From positions 1 to 64,000 of the forward strand of contig JAADYX010000094.1 in the NCBI GenBank assembly GCA_010092885.1: 64,000 nucleotides of DNA. The letters are read 5' to 3'. Both the position numbers and the translations under genes were made by a program. The notes under the pieces are model-generated. The model was not told where the DNA came from. It worked only from the letters and a program-made list of their open reading frames with translations, and made no database searches. Shown one piece after another: positions 60,853 to 64,000 of the stretch; the first letter of the stretch is position 1, and each line of letters opens with the position of its first letter. The DNA is from Chloroflexota bacterium (GTDB lineage: Bacteria > Chloroflexota > Anaerolineae > Aggregatilineales > UBA3940).

Positions 60853-61995
60853 ATGGGTATGCGCGTATCCTGCCTGCAGGATAATCTCGCACGGGGCCTG
60901 AACATTGTCAGCGCCGCCGTGGGCAAGCGAACATCCCTGCCCGTTCTAGAAAACATCCTTTTGACCACAGACAATGGCAGGCTTCAGCTTGCCGCGACGG
61001 ATACCAGCATGGGCATCCGGGCTTGGATCGGGGCTTCCGTCGAGGAAGACGGTGCCATAACCGTCAGTGCCCGCACCCTGCGTGACCTGGTAAACACCCT
61101 TTCCGTAGGCCGCGTGGATATGGAAGTCTCCGTGCGAACCCAATCCCTGCACCTCTCCAGCGGGGCCAGCAAAGCACAGATCAAGGGCATCGATGCGGCG
61201 GAGTTTCCGCTCATGCCGGAACCTGCTGAAGAGGACGACACCATCGCTATCCCGGCCAGCATCCTCAAAGAGTCCATCAAGATGGTGGCCTTTGCTGCGG
61301 CCCGCGACGATACACGCCCCATCCTGACCGGCGTGCTGCTCGCCTACGAAGATGACATCCTCACGTTAGCCGCCGCCGACGGCTTCCGCCTCTCCGTGCG
61401 TGAGATACCGATCGAGACCGAGTATGGGAAGTCCTTCTCGCTTGTGGTGCCCGCCCGCGCCCTGCAGGAAGTCGAACGCGTCATCGATCCCGAGCAGGAT
61501 GAGTTCGCCTACCTGTCCATTCCTGCCGACCGCCAGCAGGTCATCTTCAGCCTGACCAGTGTGGACATCGACTCACGTACCATTGACGGCGAATTCCCCG
61601 ACTTCCACGCCATCATCCCGCGTGAGACGCCCACACGCACCGTGTTGGATACCGCTGACTTCCTGCGGGCCGTGACCCGCGCGGATATCTTCGCCCGCGA
61701 GGCCAACAACATGGTCAGGCTCAGTGTAGAACCGCAGGACGGCATGGCGGGTGTAATCCGCGTGACGGCCAGTGACCAGGAGATCGGCGAGAACGAGGGC
61801 ATCGTGGATGCCTCCATTGAGGGTGACGGCATGGAGGTTGCCTTCAACGCCCGCTACCTGATGGATGTGCTGAAGGTCATCCGCCATGACAACATTCAGC
61901 TGGGCACCTCCCAGCAGGATAAGCCAGGCCTGATCAGCCCGGTGGGCGACGAGACCTACTCCCATGTCATCATGCCGATGCACATCAACCGCTGA
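60853..61995 (+). CDS. dnaN: DNA polymerase III beta subunit (sliding clamp)
   Basis: The 380-residue protein contains three clamp domains of about 125 residues. LQDNLARGLNIVSAAVGKRTSLPVLENILL is the N-terminal landmark (in parts). The central part shows FAAARDDTRPILTGVLL and LAAADGFRLSVRE. The C-terminus ends PVGDETYSHVIMPMHINR, a canonical clamp end with the PM(R/H)(L/I) motif. It encircles DNA and tethers the replicative polymerase. AAAGAG lies about eight bases before the ATG. dnaA and recF are not adjacent. Confidence 0.97.
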   Translation: MGMRVSCLQDNLARGLNIVSAAVGKRTSLPVLENILLTTDNGRLQLAATDTSMGIRAWIGASVEEDGAITVSARTLRDLVNTLSVGRVDMEVSVRTQSLHLSSGASKAQIKGIDAAEFPLMPEPAEEDDTIAIPASILKESIKMVAFAAARDDTRPILTGVLLAYEDDILTLAAADGFRLSVREIPIETEYGKSFSLVVPARALQEVERVIDPEQDEFAYLSIPADRQQVIFSLTSVDIDSRTIDGEFPDFHAIIPRETPTRTVLDTADFLRAVTRADIFAREANNMVRLSVEPQDGMAGVIRVTASDQEIGENEGIVDASIEGDGMEVAFNARYLMDVLKVIRHDNIQLGTSQQDKPGLISPVGDETYSHVIMPMHINR

Positions 61996-62006
61996 GCGGT
62001 ATGTGG

Positions 62007-62012
62007 TATAAT
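62007..62012 (+). promoter_or_regulatory. Candidate -10 element after dnaN
   Basis: A perfect TATAAT stands 12 bases past the dnaN stop without a recognisable -35. The terminator at 62034-62062 lies directly downstream, so any transcript would be about 45 bases unless it reads through. Confidence 0.3.
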
Positions 62013-62033
62013 CGCCGCGACACAGCAGATACG

Positions 62034-62062
62034 AGGAGCATCCGAAAGGGGTGCTCCTTTTT
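62034..62062 (+). terminator. dnaN terminator with GAAA tetraloop
   Basis: AGGAGCATCC, a GAAA loop and GGGGTGCTCCT form a 10-bp stem followed by TTTT. It separates dnaN from pgi. The next TACAAT (62066-62071) is a possible -10 for pgi. Confidence 0.85.
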
Positions 62063-62113
62063 GCTACAATCAAAGGGCAAGATTCATCCACCACGCAAAG
62101 GAGACCTTCCCTC

Positions 62114-63742
62114 ATGACATACGCTGCCTCCCTTGGAAACCACGCTGAAGCTGTTGAAGAAGCCCTCGAGACCTATAAGAAAGACAATATTACGGCCCGC
62201 ATCTGGGATGGAGACCATACCGTCTGGCAGTCCGAGCCTGATGAGATCAGCAACCGCCTCGGCTGGCTGACCATCGCTGACCGCATGGATCTCGACACGA
62301 TCAACGATCTGGTGGAGGCTGTGCATTCAGCCGGCTACACGGACATTCTGCTGCTTGGCATGGGTGGGTCAAGCCTGGCGCCGGAGGTATTCAGCCGCAC
62401 ATTTGGCTCCGCAGAAGGCCATCCGGACCTCCACGTGCTCGACAGCACCGATCCCGGAGCCGTACGCGCCTACGATGAAACGCTTGACCTGGCAAACACA
62501 TTGTTCATTGTGGCGAGCAAATCGGGCGGCACCGCGGAAACCCTGTCGTTCTTCAAGTATTTCTACAACCGGTGCGTTGACGAACTTGGCGAGGCGGAAG
62601 CTGGTGAGCACTTCATCGCCATCACAGATCCGGGCAGCAAGCTCGAAAAGCTCGGCAAGGAGCTGGAATTCCGCCATGTGTTCCTTAACGATCCGAACAT
62701 CGGGGGACGATACTCCGCGCTGTCCTTCTTCGGGCTGGTCCCGGCGGCCCTGTTAGGCATCAATGTGCCCAAGCTGCTTGAGCGCGCCAACGCCGCAGCC
62801 GAAGCCGCCAAAGCCGCCAGCAGTGATGCGGCCAAACTCGGCGTGACCATCGGGGAACTGGCCAATCAGGGCCGGGATAAGCTCACGCTCATCACTGACC
62901 CGCAGATTGAAAGCTTCGGGGATTGGGTCGAGCAGCTCATCGCGGAAAGCACAGGCAAGGCCGGCAAGGGCATCCTGCCGGTGGTTGGCGAGGATCTCGG
63001 TGAGCCGGAGGTCTACGGTGACGACCGCGTTTTCGTTCTGATGCAGATAGGCAAAACGTCGGACTACGCCATCCTCCTCAACGGTCTGGAGAGTGCCGGG
63101 CATCCCGTCATCACACTGACGCTTGACGACACCTATGATCTCGGGGCCATGTTCTTCCTGTGGGCGATGGCAACAGCAGTGGCCGGATGGCGGCTTGGTA
63201 TCCACCCGTTCAACCAGCCGAACGTCGAATCGGCGAAAGTTCAGGCACGCGCCATGATCAACGAATACACGGAGAAGGGCGAGCTGCCTGCTGGTGAGAT
63301 CATTGACCCCGATCCGGGCGCCCTGACGCGCTTCCTCGACAGCGCTTCCCCCGGTGACTACGTCACGCTGCAGGCGTTCATCACGCCCAATGAAGCAGCA
63401 ACCACCGCACTGCATGCGCTGCGGATGGCCATCCGCGACAATCGCAAGCTGGCAACCACCATGGGCTACGGGCCGCGCTATCTGCATTCAACCGGGCAGC
63501 TGCATAAGGGCGACGGGGGCAGCGGCCTCTTTGTGCAATTCACCAGTGATGTTGAAGACGATGTCGACATTCCGGACGAGGCGGGCAGCAGTGAGTCCGC
63601 GATGACCTTTGGCGTGCTGCGCGATGCACAGGCCCTCGGCGATGCGCAGGCCCTGCGCGGGGAAGGCCGCCGCATCCTACGCTTCCGGTTGAGTGAGGAC
63701 GTTCTTGAGGATCTCGCCGGGCTGAGTGCCGGTTCAGTCTGA
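62114..63742 (+). CDS. Glucose-6-phosphate isomerase-like protein
   Basis: The 542-residue protein holds two SIS domains of the phosphoglucose isomerase fold. LLLGMGGSSLAPEVFSRTFG, VLDSTDPGAVRAYDE and VASKSGGTAETLSFF form the sugar-phosphate site. The first half most resembles the isomerase part of the bifunctional transaldolase/phosphoglucose isomerase found in some bacteria, here without the transaldolase half. GIHPFNQPNVESAK and YGPRYLHSTGQLHKGDGGSGLF carry the later PGI landmarks. It should interconvert glucose- and fructose-6-phosphate. I start at MTYAASLGNHAEAV with AAAGGAG upstream; the earlier frame overlaps the terminator. Confidence 0.88.
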   Translation: MTYAASLGNHAEAVEEALETYKKDNITARIWDGDHTVWQSEPDEISNRLGWLTIADRMDLDTINDLVEAVHSAGYTDILLLGMGGSSLAPEVFSRTFGSAEGHPDLHVLDSTDPGAVRAYDETLDLANTLFIVASKSGGTAETLSFFKYFYNRCVDELGEAEAGEHFIAITDPGSKLEKLGKELEFRHVFLNDPNIGGRYSALSFFGLVPAALLGINVPKLLERANAAAEAAKAASSDAAKLGVTIGELANQGRDKLTLITDPQIESFGDWVEQLIAESTGKAGKGILPVVGEDLGEPEVYGDDRVFVLMQIGKTSDYAILLNGLESAGHPVITLTLDDTYDLGAMFFLWAMATAVAGWRLGIHPFNQPNVESAKVQARAMINEYTEKGELPAGEIIDPDPGALTRFLDSASPGDYVTLQAFITPNEAATTALHALRMAIRDNRKLATTMGYGPRYLHSTGQLHKGDGGSGLFVQFTSDVEDDVDIPDEAGSSESAMTFGVLRDAQALGDAQALRGEGRRILRFRLSEDVLEDLAGLSAGSV

Positions 63743-63829
63743 TACCCTCCAATTGTTGGGGTGAAACGATTGGCTGGTTTTCTCGTAGTATGTAAAAAGG
63801 CTGTAAAACCTGTTAATTTCTCCCTTGTA

Positions 63830-63869
63830 ACGGACCCATAGACCGATCACTAGGTTATAATGGGTCCGT
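63830..63869 (+). promoter_or_regulatory. Promoter with flanking inverted repeat ahead of the last gene
   Basis: ACGGACCCAT (63830-63839) and its exact complement ATGGGTCCGT (63860-63869) are 20 bp apart. The TATAAT (63856-63861) lies just inside and overlaps the right arm by two bases, so the arms cover the -35 and start-site regions. Near-copies TTGTAACGGA (63825-63834) and CTGTTACGGA (63875-63884) also occur. The rest of the 148-base gap (63743-63890) shows nothing else clear. Confidence 0.5.
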
Positions 63870-63890
63870 GCACCCTGTTACGGAGGATCT

Positions 63891-64000
63891 ATGGACGACA
63901 CGCTGAAAGCCTTAAGCCAGCCCCAGAGCGAAACCGAAGCGGAAGCACTCGTTGAAGCCCAGCCGGTCGAAAGGCTATCCCCCCCGCAGGCCTTTCTGGG
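63891..64000 (+). CDS. Unidentified protein, N-terminal fragment
   Basis: An ATG with GGAGG four bases upstream opens a frame that runs to the window edge (36 codons and a partial one). The residues MDDTLKALSQPQSETEAEAL continue with Glu/Ala-rich, then Pro-containing sequence, so the N-terminus looks acidic and disordered with no signal peptide. Too little is present to name a family. Confidence 0.65.
   Translation, partial: MDDTLKALSQPQSETEAEALVEAQPVERLSPPQAFL

Overview
The window looks like a piece of a bacterial chromosome of moderately high GC content with very tight gene packing. I place it in Chloroflexota (Anaerolineae-like) by inference only. The reasons are the MalT/SARP-type giant regulator, lipoproteins with long Thr/Pro/Glu linkers, multi-GAF kinases, lamin-tail and PQQ-propeller secreted proteins, a T-box in front of valS, and the absence of outer-membrane genes. 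I see no prophage, insertion sequence, CRISPR array, tRNA or rRNA.

Region 1 (1-14114, all on the minus strand) is one long cluster. In transcription order it holds an acyl-CoA synthetase, an alpha/beta hydrolase, a complete Liv-type ABC importer (binding protein, two ATPases, two permeases), a KASIII-like enzyme, an SDR reductase, a thiolase with its DUF35 partner, a second acyl-CoA synthetase, a nitroreductase-family flavoprotein and a MaoC-like hydratase cut by the window edge. Together they read as import, CoA activation and carbon-carbon bond chemistry on an unknown carboxylic acid. The next gene upstream encodes a 1073-residue MalT-like/SARP regulator (14316-17537). The gap between them carries three near-identical 7-bp repeats at 11- and 22-bp steps, the layout of a SARP operator.

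Region 2 (17.6-25.3 kb) holds a secreted duplicated Cys protein, a formylglycine-generating-enzyme-like protein, folK, a seven-blade WD40 protein, a glycosyltransferase and a 1003-residue secreted lamin-tail/DUF3616 protein ended by a strong terminator.

Region 3 (25.3-32.2 kb, minus) has a DUF5996 protein, mutL, a membrane sensor kinase and a methyltransferase. Region 4 (32.3-42.2 kb, plus) has a flippase-like membrane protein, ribA with a stand-alone RibD reductase domain, an MDR dehydrogenase, a PQQ-type sugar dehydrogenase lipoprotein, argF-rocD, a HAD phosphatase and a second sugar-dehydrogenase-like secreted protein. The last of these shares its C-terminal module with the lamin-tail protein.

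Region 5 (42.2-48.7 kb) has dnaX-ybaB-recR on the minus strand and, divergently, T-box-valS followed by lepB. Region 6 (48.7-55.1 kb, plus) has a soluble multi-GAF kinase overlapping its response regulator, a lipoprotein, lipB and a histidine phosphatase.

Region 7 (55.1-64.0 kb) resembles the neighbourhood of a replication origin. rpmH-rnpA-yidD-(propeller lipoprotein)-yidC-jag-M24 peptidase runs on the minus strand, and dnaN then pgi run on the plus strand. A SWIM-finger protein sits where dnaA is often found. A palindrome fills the spacer of the dnaN promoter. The window ends in the first codons of an unidentified gene behind a 10-bp inverted repeat that brackets its -10 element.
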